A DNA stretch of 14,807 nt from Ruminiclostridium sp. (lineage in GTDB: Bacteria > Bacillota > Clostridia > Oscillospirales > Oscillospiraceae), in NCBI GenBank assembly GCA_017560855.1, contig JAFZEB010000133.1, positions 1 through 14,807 of the forward strand. The letters are read 5' to 3'. Both the position numbers and the translations under genes were made by a program. The notes below the pieces were generated by a model. It did no database searches. It had not been told where the DNA came from and worked only from the letters and a program-made list of their open reading frames with translations. Shown here piece by piece: positions 1 through 7,337 of the stretch (position 1 is the first letter of the stretch; each line of letters opens with the position of its first letter).

Positions 1-1
1 C

Positions 2-544
2 CCCTGCGAGGTCTGCAAGGGCAAGCGGTACAACCGGGAGACCCTGGAAGTGAAGTATAAGGGCAAGAATATCCACGATGTCCTGGACATGACCGTGGAC
101 GAGGGCCTGGAATTCTTCCAGAACCTGCCCAAGCTCCGGCGCAAGCTGGAGACCCTGTCCTCGGTGGGCCTGGGCTACATCAAGATCGGCCAGCCCTCCA
201 CCACCCTCTCCGGCGGCGAGGCTCAGCGGGTGAAGCTGGCCACCGAACTGGCCCGTCGGTCCACCGGCAAGACCATCTACATCCTGGACGAGCCCACCAC
301 CGGCCTGCACAGCTACGACGTCCAGAACCTCCTTCAGGTCCTGGACCGACTGGTGGAAGGGGGCAACACCGTGGTGGTCATCGAGCACAACCTGGATGTG
401 ATCAAGTCCGCCGACCATGTCATCGACCTGGGCCCCGAAGGGGGCGCTGGCGGCGGACACATCGTCTGTACTGGCACACCGGAGGAAGTAGCCCAGTGTG
501 AGGCCTCTTACACCGGCCGCTATTTGAAAAAGCTTCTGAAATAA
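2..544 (+). CDS. uvrA: UvrA, excinuclease ABC subunit A (C-terminal part, cut by window start)
   Basis: The last 180 residues of the ATPase that locates DNA lesions and loads UvrB in nucleotide excision repair. The reading frame is open from base 2. It begins inside a zinc-finger half (CEVCKGKRYN), followed by NRETLEV, typical of the second UvrA zinc module. The second ABC domain follows, with the signature LSGGEAQRVKLA, then Walker B YILDEPTTGLH and the switch histidine region VVVIEHNLDVI. The protein ends in a normal UvrA C-terminus (TGRYLKKLLK, then TAA). The GTG at position 50 is an internal valine, not a start. Full-length UvrA is about 940-960 residues, so roughly four fifths lies upstream of the window. 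recD2 starts 12 bases after the stop, so co-transcription of two DNA repair genes is likely. Identification is secure. Confidence 0.96.
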   Translation, partial: PCEVCKGKRYNRETLEVKYKGKNIHDVLDMTVDEGLEFFQNLPKLRRKLETLSSVGLGYIKIGQPSTTLSGGEAQRVKLATELARRSTGKTIYILDEPTTGLHSYDVQNLLQVLDRLVEGGNTVVVIEHNLDVIKSADHVIDLGPEGGAGGGHIVCTGTPEEVAQCEASYTGRYLKKLLK

Positions 545-556
545 GGAAGGACCGCC

Positions 557-2773
557 ATGACTGCTGCACCCACTGAACTGATCTTCCTGGAAGGAACCGT
601 CTCCTCTGTCATCTACCGCAACGAGGAGAACGGCTATACCATCCTGCGCCTGGACACCCCCGACGGGGACGAAGTGACCGTGGTGGGCACCATGCCCGGC
701 ATCAGCCCCGGTGAGGGTCTGGCCGTTCACGGCCAGTGGAAGCGCCACAGCACCTACGGCGAACAGCTGGTGGCGGAGATCGTGGAGCGGCGGATGCCCG
801 TGGGAGAAAAGGCCGTCCTGGAATACCTGGCCTCCGGGGCCATCAAGGGGGTGGGCATCGCCACCGCCCGCCGTCTGGTGGATGCCTTCGGGGAGGACGT
901 CCTCACGGTCATCGAGGAGAACCCCCAGGAGCTGACCAAGATCAAGGGCATCTCCCCCAAGCGGGCCGAGACCATCCGCCAGTCCCTGTGCATGCAGCTG
1001 GCTATGCGCCGACTGCTGGACTTTTTATCCGCCCACGACCTACCCCTGCAGATCGGTATGCCCCTGTACCGCCGGTACGGGGACATGGCCCTGACGGTCA
1101 TCAAGGCCGACCCCTACCTGCTGGTGGATGAACCCCTTTTCGTCCCCTTCCCCACGGCGGACAAGCTGGCCCTGTCCGTGGGCATTGAGGCCGACGATCC
1201 CCTCCGGTTGGAGGCAGGCCTTCTCTACACCCTGGCCCACAACCTGGACAACGGCCACGTTTTCCTGCCCTATGGCAAGCTCCTCCCCGCCGCAGCCAAG
1301 CTGCTGGGCACCTCTGAGGACACCCTGGAGCCTGTCATGGAAGGGCTTCTGGACCGACACAAGATCATCCGGGAGGAGATCGCCGGGCAGGATGCCTGCT
1401 ACCTGAGCAAGCTCTACGACTGCGAGACCTATGTGGCCAACCAGCTTCTGTCCATGGAGGGAGAGGAGCTCTGTCCCCCAGAGGATCTGGACCGGCTCAT
1501 TGACCGGATCCAGCGGGAGCAGGGGATCACCTACGCCCCCCTCCAGGTGGAGGCGGTGAAAACCGCCGCCCGTCAGCAGGTGATGCTCCTCACCGGCGGC
1601 CCCGGCACCGGCAAGACCACCTCTCTCCGGGGTATTCTGGCCCTCTTTGACCATTTACATCTGCGCACCTCCCTCACCGCCCCCACGGGCCGTGCGGCAA
1701 AGCGTTTATCCGAGACCTGCGGGGCAGAGGCCTCTACCATCCACCGGTTGTTGGAAACCCGGTACGACTCTGCCAGCGGGGGGCTGTCCTTCGCCCACAA
1801 CGAGCGTGACCCTCTGGACACCGATGCGGTCATCCTGGATGAGGCCTCCATGGTGGATATCACCCTCATGCAGGCCCTGCTGGCCGCCCTTCCCGGGGGC
1901 TGCCGCCTGGTGCTGGTGGGAGACCCCCATCAGTTGCCCTCGGTGGGACCAGGCAACCTGCTCTCCGACCTCCTCCGGTCCCAGCGACTCCCCACCCTGC
2001 GGCTCACCGAAATTTTCCGGCAGGCCGCTGCCTCGGCCATCATCCGGGGTGCCCGGGCGGTGGACCAGGGTGACTGTCCCGTCCTGGTGAACGACCCCGC
2101 CGGGGACTTCTTCTTCCTGCGGCGGCTGAACCCCGAGTCCGCCGTGGAGACCATCGTGGAGCTCTGCCGAACCCGTCTGCCCAAAAACATGGGCATCTCC
2201 CCCGACCAGATCCAGGTCCTCTCCCCCACCCGGAAGGGAACGGCGGGAACCAATTCCCTGAACCGGGCCCTCCAGGCCGCCATCAATCCTCCCGCCTCTC
2301 ACAAAACCGAAAAGGCCTACGGCCCCGCCCTGTACCGGGTGGGAGACCGGGTCATGCAGGTGAAGAACAACTATGACGTCATGTGGGAGGAGACCGATGG
2401 CTCCGGAATGGGTATGGGCATCTTCAACGGCGACATCGGCCAGGTGGAGGCCATCGACCCCCACAGCGGGGTCCTCACGGTGGACTTCGACGGCCACCGG
2501 GCGGAGTACACCCCCGATATGGTCAGTCAACTGGAACCCGCCTACGCCATCACCGTCCACAAGGCCCAGGGCAGCGAGTACCGTGCGGTCATCCTCTCTG
2601 CGGTGGACGCCGCCCCCATGCTTCTCACCCGAGGGGTCCTGTACACCGCCATGACCCGGGCAAAAGAACTTCTGATTCTCGTAGGAGACGACCAGGTGGT
2701 GGCCCGGATGGCGGCCAACGACCGCCAGCAGCGACGGTACAGCGGCCTGCGGGCCAGACTGGCGAAGGGGTGA
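557..2773 (+). CDS. recD2: RecD2-type ATP-dependent DNA helicase (SF1B, RecBC-independent)
   Basis: A 738-residue 5'-3' DNA helicase of the RecD2/YrrC family, which acts in repair and replication-fork maintenance without RecBC. An N-terminal OB-like region (about residues 8-80) leads into helix-hairpin-helix motifs (about 90-145, with IKGVGIATARRL and IKGISPKRAETI). Walker A GGPGTGKTT is at 347-355, Walker B VILDEASM has its DE at 428-429, and motif III follows with GDPHQLPSVGPGN. The C-terminal UvrD_C_2-type fold holds AYAITVHKAQGSE near 662-674 and the TAMTRAK motif. Length and motif order fit a full RecD2 rather than RecD of RecBCD. The start is supported by AAGGAAGGA just upstream of ATG 557. 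comF begins 4 bases after the stop. All catalytic motifs are intact. Confidence 0.96.
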   Translation: MTAAPTELIFLEGTVSSVIYRNEENGYTILRLDTPDGDEVTVVGTMPGISPGEGLAVHGQWKRHSTYGEQLVAEIVERRMPVGEKAVLEYLASGAIKGVGIATARRLVDAFGEDVLTVIEENPQELTKIKGISPKRAETIRQSLCMQLAMRRLLDFLSAHDLPLQIGMPLYRRYGDMALTVIKADPYLLVDEPLFVPFPTADKLALSVGIEADDPLRLEAGLLYTLAHNLDNGHVFLPYGKLLPAAAKLLGTSEDTLEPVMEGLLDRHKIIREEIAGQDACYLSKLYDCETYVANQLLSMEGEELCPPEDLDRLIDRIQREQGITYAPLQVEAVKTAARQQVMLLTGGPGTGKTTSLRGILALFDHLHLRTSLTAPTGRAAKRLSETCGAEASTIHRLLETRYDSASGGLSFAHNERDPLDTDAVILDEASMVDITLMQALLAALPGGCRLVLVGDPHQLPSVGPGNLLSDLLRSQRLPTLRLTEIFRQAAASAIIRGARAVDQGDCPVLVNDPAGDFFFLRRLNPESAVETIVELCRTRLPKNMGISPDQIQVLSPTRKGTAGTNSLNRALQAAINPPASHKTEKAYGPALYRVGDRVMQVKNNYDVMWEETDGSGMGMGIFNGDIGQVEAIDPHSGVLTVDFDGHRAEYTPDMVSQLEPAYAITVHKAQGSEYRAVILSAVDAAPMLLTRGVLYTAMTRAKELLILVGDDQVVARMAANDRQQRRYSGLRARLAKG

Positions 2774-2777
2774 TTCC

Positions 2778-3440
2778 ATGGCCATTTGGGATTCCATTTT
2801 AGACATCCTCTTCCCGCCCCGGTGCAAGTTTTGCGGGGCCCTGCTGGACAAGTCCAGCCTGGACCCCTGCCGGAAGTGCGAAAACGCCGACTTCTGGCTC
2901 ACCCCTGCCCAGGCGGTGGCATCGGGCACCGAATACAGCCGGTGCGTCTGCGCCGTCTGGTACCAGGACCCTCTGCGGACGGAGATCAGCCGGTTCAAGT
3001 TCCAGAACCACCCGGACCACGCCAAGGCCTACGGCCCGGTGCTGGCCAAACAGATCCGCTTCTTCCTACCGGGAGCCTATGACTGCATCACCTGGGTCCC
3101 CGTGTCCCAGGCCACCCTGAAAAAGCGGGGCTATGACCAGGCCCAGCTCCTGGCGGAAGAGACCGCCAAAGCCCTGGGCACCCAGGCTGTCCCCCTTCTG
3201 GAAAAGGTCAAAAACAATCCCGCCCAGTCCTCCCTCACCGACGGACGAAAGCGGGAGAGCAACGTAGCCGGGGTGTACGCCGTCCCCGATCCCAATCTGG
3301 TAAAAGGCCAGCGGGTGCTGGTCATCGACGACATCCGCACCACCGGCGCCACCCTGGAGGAGGCCGCCCGGACCCTTCGCAAAGCCGGGGCCAGTCAGAT
3401 CCTGGCGGCGGCCTTCTGCCGGACCCCAAGAAACCGATGA
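2778..3440 (+). CDS. comF: ComF family protein (phosphoribosyltransferase-like)
   Basis: A 220-residue cytoplasmic ComF/GntX-family protein. The N-terminus has a four-Cys zinc ribbon (CKFCGALL, then CRKC, about residues 15-35). The C-terminal half is a type I phosphoribosyltransferase-like fold with the PRPP loop RVLVIDDIRTTGATL near residues 178-192. The middle has the ComF signature VPVSQATLKKRGYDQAQLLAEE. In competent bacteria ComF works with the ComFA translocase in DNA uptake. No comFA is seen here, and recD2 is the upstream neighbour, so a general role in DNA metabolism is equally possible. AAGGGG lies 7 bases before ATG 2778. The gene is almost fused to recD2 and is the last of the uvrA-recD2-comF run, ending at a terminator 4 bases after the stop. 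Confidence 0.94.
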   Translation: MAIWDSILDILFPPRCKFCGALLDKSSLDPCRKCENADFWLTPAQAVASGTEYSRCVCAVWYQDPLRTEISRFKFQNHPDHAKAYGPVLAKQIRFFLPGAYDCITWVPVSQATLKKRGYDQAQLLAEETAKALGTQAVPLLEKVKNNPAQSSLTDGRKRESNVAGVYAVPDPNLVKGQRVLVIDDIRTTGATLEEAARTLRKAGASQILAAAFCRTPRNR

Positions 3441-3443
3441 TCC

Positions 3444-3488
3444 AAGAGCCTTTCCCCACCGTTCGAGGGAAAGGCTCTTGCTGTTTTT
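3444..3488 (+). terminator. Rho-independent terminator after comF
   Basis: A perfect 13-bp stem (AAGAGCCTTTCCC pairing with GGGAAAGGCTCTT, 3444-3456 with 3467-3479) with a 10-nt loop. A short GC gap and TTTTT (3484-3488) follow. It closes the uvrA-recD2-comF transcription unit. Confidence 0.9.
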
Positions 3489-3528
3489 GGTATCCTGATT
3501 CCAATTCCAATGAGAAAGGACGATGGGG

Positions 3529-4515
3529 ATGGGATTCTATCGAGACATGGCTTTGGATTTCGGCACCGCTATGGTCCGGGGGACAGCAAAGGGACAGGGG
3601 GGGATCCTCCAGGAACCCAATCTGGCGGCAGTGGACCGAACCAACGGACAGCTCCTGGCAGTGGGACAGGCCGCCCGGGAGTTGCTGGACCGGGACCCCG
3701 GGATCCTCTCCGCTCGGCATCCCCTGGCCAAAGGGGTCATCGCCGATGGGGGACTGACCACGGAAATGCTCCGCATCTTTCTAAAACAAGTTCTGGGAAA
3801 GGGCCTGGGCAAGCCCCGGCTGCTGCTGGCCGTCCCCACGGGGATCACTCCCGTGGAGGAGCGGGCGTTGATCGAAGCCGCCCTTCAGGCCGGGGCCGGG
3901 AAGGTCTGCCTGATGGAGGCACCCCTGGCCTCCGCTATGGGGGCGGGGCTGGACATAGAAAGTCCCCAGGGCCAATTGGTGGTGGACCTGGGGGCCGGGG
4001 TAACCGACGGGGCGGTCATCGCCCTGGGCCGGGTGATGGCCTCGGTGTGTACCACCGCCGCCGGGGATCGACTGGAGGAGGCCCTCATCCAGAACCTTCG
4101 CCACAATCATGAACTGGCCCTGGGACAGCAGACCGCCCGAGAGGTCAAGCACGGCACTTCCCTGACCGTCAAAGGCCGGTGTCTCACCACGGGCCTGCCC
4201 CGGGCAGTGACCCTCACCCCCGAAGAAGTGCAACATGCTTTTCAGCCCGTGGTGGAGGAGATCCTCACCGCCATCCGGGATCTTTTGGAGAAGACCCCTC
4301 CGGACCTGGCCGAAGACGTAGGGGAGACGGGCATCCTGCTCACCGGGGGCGGGAGTCTCCTGACCGGGCTGGCCGAAACCATCCAAAATGCCATTGGCAT
4401 CCCCGTCACTGTGGCCCCTGACCCGGAGCTGGCTGTCATCCTGGGGCTAGAAGCCACTCTGCCCCACCTGAGCAAGCGAAAGGACGGCCCCCTGGATTTG
4501 GCCAAGCTGAGATAG
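3529..4515 (+). CDS. MreB/Mbl-like actin-fold cell-shape protein
   Basis: A 328-residue bacterial actin homologue, expected to polymerise with ATP under the membrane and guide lateral wall synthesis. Visible actin-fold motifs are phosphate-1 ALDFGTA (about residues 8-14), the MreB-like segment GGILQEPNLAAVD, the helix VPTGITPVEERALIEAA, phosphate-2 DLGAGVTD (153-160) and adenosine motif TGGGS (272-276). Length matches MreB (about 330-345). It departs from classic MreB: the phosphate-1 region reads DFGTAMVRGTAKG instead of DLGTANTLVYVKG, so it is probably an MreB/Mbl paralogue. mreC, mreD and spoIIID are not next to it. ATG 3529 is preferred because AGAAAGGA ends 8 bases upstream; ATG 3523 is in frame but only 2 bases from that site. 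The gene stands alone between two terminators. Confidence 0.88.
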   Translation: MGFYRDMALDFGTAMVRGTAKGQGGILQEPNLAAVDRTNGQLLAVGQAARELLDRDPGILSARHPLAKGVIADGGLTTEMLRIFLKQVLGKGLGKPRLLLAVPTGITPVEERALIEAALQAGAGKVCLMEAPLASAMGAGLDIESPQGQLVVDLGAGVTDGAVIALGRVMASVCTTAAGDRLEEALIQNLRHNHELALGQQTAREVKHGTSLTVKGRCLTTGLPRAVTLTPEEVQHAFQPVVEEILTAIRDLLEKTPPDLAEDVGETGILLTGGGSLLTGLAETIQNAIGIPVTVAPDPELAVILGLEATLPHLSKRKDGPLDLAKLR

Positions 4516-4546
4516 ACTTGACTCTCTGGAAGAGCCAAGGGGACAT

Positions 4547-4578
4547 AAAAAATCCCGAGACACAAGTCTCGGGATTTT
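4547..4578. terminator. Bidirectional terminator between convergent mreB-like and TSCPD genes
   Basis: A 12-bp stem (AAATCCCGAGAC with GTCTCGGGATTT, 4550-4561 and 4566-4577) with a 4-nt ACAA loop. A-tracts precede it and T-tracts follow it, so it can terminate both the + strand MreB-like gene and the minus-strand tautomerase-TSCPD operon. Confidence 0.88.
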
Positions 4579-4581
4579 CGC

Positions 4582-4854
4582 TTACTCTGCGTTTTTCCGC
4601 TTTTCCTCTTCGTGGAGGGCGGCCTGAAGGGCCTTGGACAGCTGGTCGGGGCAGGAGGTAGCCTTGAAGCCACACTTGATGCCGGCCATGCGGCCGATGG
4701 CATCCTCTGCCTTCATGCCGGGCAGGAGCTTGGAGATGCCCTGCAGGTTGCCGCTGCAGCCCCCCAGGACCTGGATATCCTGAATGACGCCGTCCTGAAT
4801 GGTCACGTTCATAAGCTGGGAGCAAACGCCCTTGGGTTTATACTGAATGGTCAA
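4582..4854 (-). CDS. TSCPD domain-containing protein (TIGR03905-like)
   Basis: A 90-residue small protein made almost wholly of a TSCPD domain. The name-giving ATSCPDQLSKAL motif lies near residues 66-77, with conserved Cys residues in GVCSQ and GGCSGN and a Cys in GIKCGF. The same domain is found at the C-terminus of adenosylcobalamin-dependent ribonucleotide reductases. The free-standing form has no established function that I know of, though its conserved cysteines suggest metal or redox chemistry (inference). The start is a TTG at 4854: AAGAGGT lies 8 bases upstream and translation then matches the family N-terminus (TIQYKPKGVCS). A longer in-frame extension to 4992 would overlap the upstream gene and has no family resemblance. 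It lies 34 bases after the tautomerase gene, so is probably its operon partner. Confidence 0.86.
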   Translation of the reverse strand: MTIQYKPKGVCSQLMNVTIQDGVIQDIQVLGGCSGNLQGISKLLPGMKAEDAIGRMAGIKCGFKATSCPDQLSKALQAALHEEEKRKNAE

Positions 4855-4888
4855 TGGTTCGTACCTCTTTCTATTGGAATTCCAAGGA

Positions 4889-5116
4889 TCACAGGCATTT
4901 TTTGCCGGCGACGATGACCATGGCATCCTGCTTGGGTTCGATCTCAGTCTTGACCACCTTCTCTTCCCAATCGGCAGGCTCGATCTCTTCAATGGAAATG
5001 GTCACGGCCTGGGGCGGACAACCAAGAGCCTCCACCAGGGCGGCGCTGACCTTTTCGGCCACTCTCTCCTTGGTTTCCTTGTCCTTGGGCCACAGTTTGA
5101 TGGCTGCATACGGCAT
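4889..5116 (-). CDS. 4-oxalocrotonate tautomerase family protein
   Basis: A 75-residue tautomerase-superfamily subunit. The proline right after the initiator Met (MPYAAIKLWP) is the family's catalytic base once Met is removed. The pattern of beta strand, then helix (KETKERVAEKVSAALVEALG), then the second strand VTISIEEIEPADW matches 4-OT-like proteins, which assemble as multimers. At 75 residues it is longer than classic 4-OT (about 62), with an extra charged C-terminal tail. The substrate cannot be told. AAGGAGGGT sits 5 bases before the ATG, and a good sigma-A promoter lies at 5153-5182. It leads the two-gene minus-strand operon with the TSCPD gene. The two have no known shared pathway. Confidence 0.88.
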   Translation of the reverse strand: MPYAAIKLWPKDKETKERVAEKVSAALVEALGCPPQAVTISIEEIEPADWEEKVVKTEIEPKQDAMVIVAGKKCL

Positions 5117-5152
5117 AAAATACCCTCCTTTTTGAAAAAATAAAGATATCGT

Positions 5153-5182
5153 ATTTTATCACATGCCGTCAGGTTTCGTCAA
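5153..5182 (-). promoter_or_regulatory. Sigma-A-type promoter of the tautomerase-TSCPD operon
   Basis: On the minus strand, TTGACG (5182-5177), an 18-bp spacer and TAAAAT (5158-5153). Expected start of transcription is near 5146, giving a leader of about 30 bases with the AAGGAGGG ribosome site. Confidence 0.7.
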
Positions 5183-5285
5183 CGGTGGCAGCAAGCACAA
5201 AATTTGCCGGGTCTTTTCCCTCGAAAAACGGTCACACTGAACCATGCGCCATATGCGGCGCAAAAAACAAACAGGGGGTGTTTTT

Positions 5286-6335
5286 TTGCAGGACACCAAA
5301 GAACACCGGCCCCTCCTGGCGGGGCTGGTTCGGGGCCTTTTTCTGGTCCTGGCCCTGGCCATGCTGACCCTCCTCCCGGTTCCCAGGGCCGCAGCGGCAG
5401 AGTCTCAGCCGCGGATGGTGATCCCCCTGGGCCAGGCGGTGGGGATCAAGCTCTTCTCCCAGGGGGTTCTGGTGGTGGGGCTCACCGACATCACCACCCA
5501 ACAGGGTCTGGCCTCCCCGGCCAAGGCCTGCGGCATCCGGACGGGTGATGTGATCACCCACATCAACGACACCCGGGTCAGCTCCATCGAGGAGGTCCAG
5601 ACCATTCTCCAGGACCTGAGTGGGGAGGAGATGGAACTGAACGTCCTCCGGGCAGAGGAACGCCTGGAGGTCACCACCCGGGCCGCCCAGTGCTCCGCCG
5701 ATGGGGCCTATAAGCTGGGGGCCTGGATCCGGGATTCCATGGCGGGCATTGGTACCCTCACCTTCGTGGAACCGGCCACCGGCCTGTTCGGCACCCTGGG
5801 CCACGGCATCAACGACGTGGACACGGCGGTCCTCATGAAACTTCAGACCGGGGCCATCACCCCGGCCAGTGTTGTGGGGGTGGTGAAGGGGGAAGACGGC
5901 CGACCCGGGGAACTGCGTGGGGCCTTTACCGCTGGGGAGGACCTGGGCAATCTCTTTGCCAACACCCAGCAGGGGGTCTTCGGCTATCTCACTGAGAACG
6001 ACACCTTCACCGGCACGCCCATTCCCGCAGCGAAACCGGAGGAGGTCCGGGAAGGGAAAGCCACCATTCTCTCCACGGTGGACGGCACCCAGGTGGAGGA
6101 ATATACCGTGGAGATCACCAAAGTCTGCCACAGCGCCACCGACACCCGTGACCTGATGCTGAAGGTCACCGACCAACGTCTGCTGGACCGGACCGGCGGG
6201 ATCGTCCAGGGTATGAGCGGCTCACCTATCATCCAGGATGGGAAACTGGTGGGTGCTGTGACCCATGTGCTGGTGAATGATCCGACGAGAGGGTATGGGA
6301 TTTTCATCGAAAATATGCTGGACGCGGCTGGATAA
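5286..6335 (+). CDS. spoIVB: SpoIVB peptidase (S55 family), sporulation checkpoint protease
   Basis: The serine protease that the forespore secretes into the intermembrane space to trigger pro-sigma-K processing in the mother cell. An N-terminal signal/anchor segment (about residues 10-33, ending PRAAAA) precedes a PDZ domain (about 45-125, with GIRTGDVITHIND). The S55 domain follows, with the catalytic-type His in LGHGI (His173) and Ser in GMSGSP (Ser311), and the conserved end GYGIFIENMLDAAG. Length is 349 residues from TTG 5286, chosen because AGGGGGT lies 7 bases upstream. ATG 5244 and ATG 5253 are in frame but lack a ribosome site. B. subtilis SpoIVB is about 426 residues. The usual Bacillus neighbour spo0A is absent from this window. 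The last 122 bases recur downstream as a diverged partial copy at 7338-7460, and a shorter piece at 7914-7961. Confidence 0.95.
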   Translation: MQDTKEHRPLLAGLVRGLFLVLALAMLTLLPVPRAAAAESQPRMVIPLGQAVGIKLFSQGVLVVGLTDITTQQGLASPAKACGIRTGDVITHINDTRVSSIEEVQTILQDLSGEEMELNVLRAEERLEVTTRAAQCSADGAYKLGAWIRDSMAGIGTLTFVEPATGLFGTLGHGINDVDTAVLMKLQTGAITPASVVGVVKGEDGRPGELRGAFTAGEDLGNLFANTQQGVFGYLTENDTFTGTPIPAAKPEEVREGKATILSTVDGTQVEEYTVEITKVCHSATDTRDLMLKVTDQRLLDRTGGIVQGMSGSPIIQDGKLVGAVTHVLVNDPTRGYGIFIENMLDAAG

Positions 6336-6338
6336 AGC

Positions 6339-6368
6339 AAGACAGGGGATTTTGGTCCCCTGTCTTTT
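6339..6368 (+). terminator. Terminator of spoIVB (tail 1)
   Basis: An 11-bp stem AAGACAGGGGA / TCCCCTGTCTT (6339-6349 with 6356-6366), 6-nt loop, ending in TTTT, starting 3 bases after the spoIVB stop. The GACAGGGG / CCCCTGTC core is shared with the terminator behind the second spoIVB tail. Confidence 0.88.
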
Positions 6369-6427
6369 AATGTTTAGAATAATTATTTTAATGACAAACA
6401 TTAAAAATGGATTGACAAACATTAAAA
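6365..6427 (+). repeat. Operator-like repeats at the DUF2975 promoter
   Basis: TGACAAACATTAAAA occurs twice as an exact direct repeat (6392-6406 and 6413-6427), 21 bp apart or two helical turns. The second copy covers the -35 box. The first copy also forms a perfect dyad: TTTTAATG (6386-6393) and CATTAAAA (6399-6406) with a 5-nt spacer. A third half-site in inverted orientation, TTTTAATGTTT, lies at 6365-6375. The placement suggests repressor sites, most simply for the XRE protein encoded in the same operon (inference). Confidence 0.6.
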
Positions 6428-6440
6428 CCGGTGTTATACT
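6412..6440 (+). promoter_or_regulatory. Near-consensus sigma-A promoter of the DUF2975-XRE operon
   Basis: TTGACA (6412-6417), 17-bp spacer, TATACT (6435-6440): 11 of 12 bases match consensus. The -35 box lies inside an operator-like repeat. Leader of about 25 bases with AGGAGGT at 6458-6464, 7 bases before ATG 6472. Confidence 0.82.
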
Positions 6441-6471
6441 TGTGCCATCAAATACTTAGGAGGTATGAGCA

Positions 6472-7029
6472 ATGAAAGGTCTTAACAAGCTTGGAAAAGT
6501 TATTACGAAAATCTTAGAGGTGTTCCATTGGGTTGGAGCAGCACTTATGGCCACAGCTACCGTCTGTTCCTCTGTCGCACCAGCTTGGGTAAAATATTTT
6601 GTGGGTTTCGACGCAAAGGATTGCTGCGGCGCAAATCTGGAAGTTTATGGATTCGAAGTAAATGCTCCGGTTGTGAATGGCGAAACAGATATGGTTTCCT
6701 TTATGCTGTTCGGTATTGGTGCTGTAATTATCCTCGCGATGATGGCAATGGTATTCCGTAATTTACATCTTATTTTCAAAAAGTCTGAAAATGTCACTCC
6801 GTTCCATGAGGATACTATCCGCAAGATGCGTGAGATTGGTGTTTTTGCGATTGCTGTTCCCGTAATCGGACTTATTATGAGTGTAATCATTCGCCTTGTA
6901 ATCGGCGTGGAAGCAGTTGAAACCAGCATTGATATGAGCGGTCTCTTTATGGGTATTATCGTTCTGTGCCTCACACAGTTTTTTGTTCACGGTGCCGAAC
7001 TTGAAGAAGATGTAGATGGACTGTTGTAA
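6472..7029 (+). CDS. DUF2975 family four-helix membrane protein
   Basis: A 185-residue integral membrane protein. Four hydrophobic segments are visible at about residues 17-37, 76-97, 122-144 and 155-175. The loop between the second and third carries NVTPFHEDTIRKMREIG, which matches the PF...LR.IG motif of DUF2975 proteins. The first extracytoplasmic loop holds a CC pair (DCCGANLEVYG). No biochemical role is known for the family. DUF2975 genes are often followed by a small XRE regulator, exactly as here (7040), 10 bases downstream. Start ATG 6472 has a strong AGGAGGT. AT-richer base use than spoIVB upstream and the VOC/SDR genes downstream suggests acquisition. It is cargo 1 of the spoIVB-tail region. 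Confidence 0.83.
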   Translation: MKGLNKLGKVITKILEVFHWVGAALMATATVCSSVAPAWVKYFVGFDAKDCCGANLEVYGFEVNAPVVNGETDMVSFMLFGIGAVIILAMMAMVFRNLHLIFKKSENVTPFHEDTIRKMREIGVFAIAVPVIGLIMSVIIRLVIGVEAVETSIDMSGLFMGIIVLCLTQFFVHGAELEEDVDGLL

Positions 7030-7039
7030 GGAGGGCGCG

Positions 7040-7252
7040 ATGGGTAAAATAGTTCTCCATTTGGACAGAATGATGGTAGAGAGAAAAATGTCTTTGAATG
7101 AGCTTGCCGAGCGTGTGGGCATCTCTAACGTTAATCTTTCTAAAATTAAAAACAACAAAGTGACTGCGATTCGCTTTGCTACTCTTGCGGCAATCTGCGA
7201 TGTGCTTGAGTGTGAGGCAGGCGATATACTTGAATACCAGAAGGATCAATAA
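7040..7252 (+). CDS. Small XRE/Cro-CI family transcriptional regulator (YozG-like)
   Basis: A 70-residue protein that is little more than one helix-turn-helix domain. LNELAERVGISNVNLSKIKNNK forms the two core helices (about residues 19-40), followed by TAIRFATLAAICDVLECEAGDILEY, typical of the YozG / HTH_26 group. ATG 7040 is chosen because AAGGAGGG overlaps the DUF2975 stop and ends just upstream. An upstream in-frame ATG at 7016 would overlap the previous gene. It probably controls its own operon, whose promoter carries operator-like repeats (6365-6427); this is inference. The operon ends at the hairpin 7267-7301. Confidence 0.87.
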   Translation: MGKIVLHLDRMMVERKMSLNELAERVGISNVNLSKIKNNKVTAIRFATLAAICDVLECEAGDILEYQKDQ

Positions 7253-7266
7253 GTTATGTCTTATGC

Positions 7267-7302
7267 AAAACAGCCATGCATTTGAAGTGTATGGCTGTTT
7301 TG
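7267..7302 (+). terminator. Terminator of the DUF2975-XRE operon
   Basis: An 11-bp stem AAAACAGCCAT / ATGGCTGTTTT (7267-7277 with 7291-7301), extendable by three more pairs including one G-U, with a short T run at its end. The A/T symmetry would also stop transcription coming from the right. Confidence 0.8.
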
Positions 7303-7337
7303 TACTTGAAAACTGTTGTCCCTAATGACAATCACTC

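Noticed and set aside
1706..3025. A 439-codon open frame on the minus strand over recD2 and comF
   Set aside because: GC-rich shadow of two well-identified genes, full of Gly/His/Val runs and without family resemblance.
3510..4112. A 200-codon frame overlapping the MreB-like gene on the same strand
   Set aside because: Gly/Arg/Pro-rich out-of-frame reading of mreB, with no motif.
5245..5262. TGCGCC/GGCGCA hairpin before the spoIVB start as a regulatory element
   Set aside because: Only 6 bp with a 6-nt loop, and it does not cover the likely ribosome site at 5273-5278; chance is as good an explanation.
5232..6176. A 314-codon open frame antisense to spoIVB
   Set aside because: Low-complexity Gly/His/Pro composition, no ribosome site; spoIVB on the + strand is certain.
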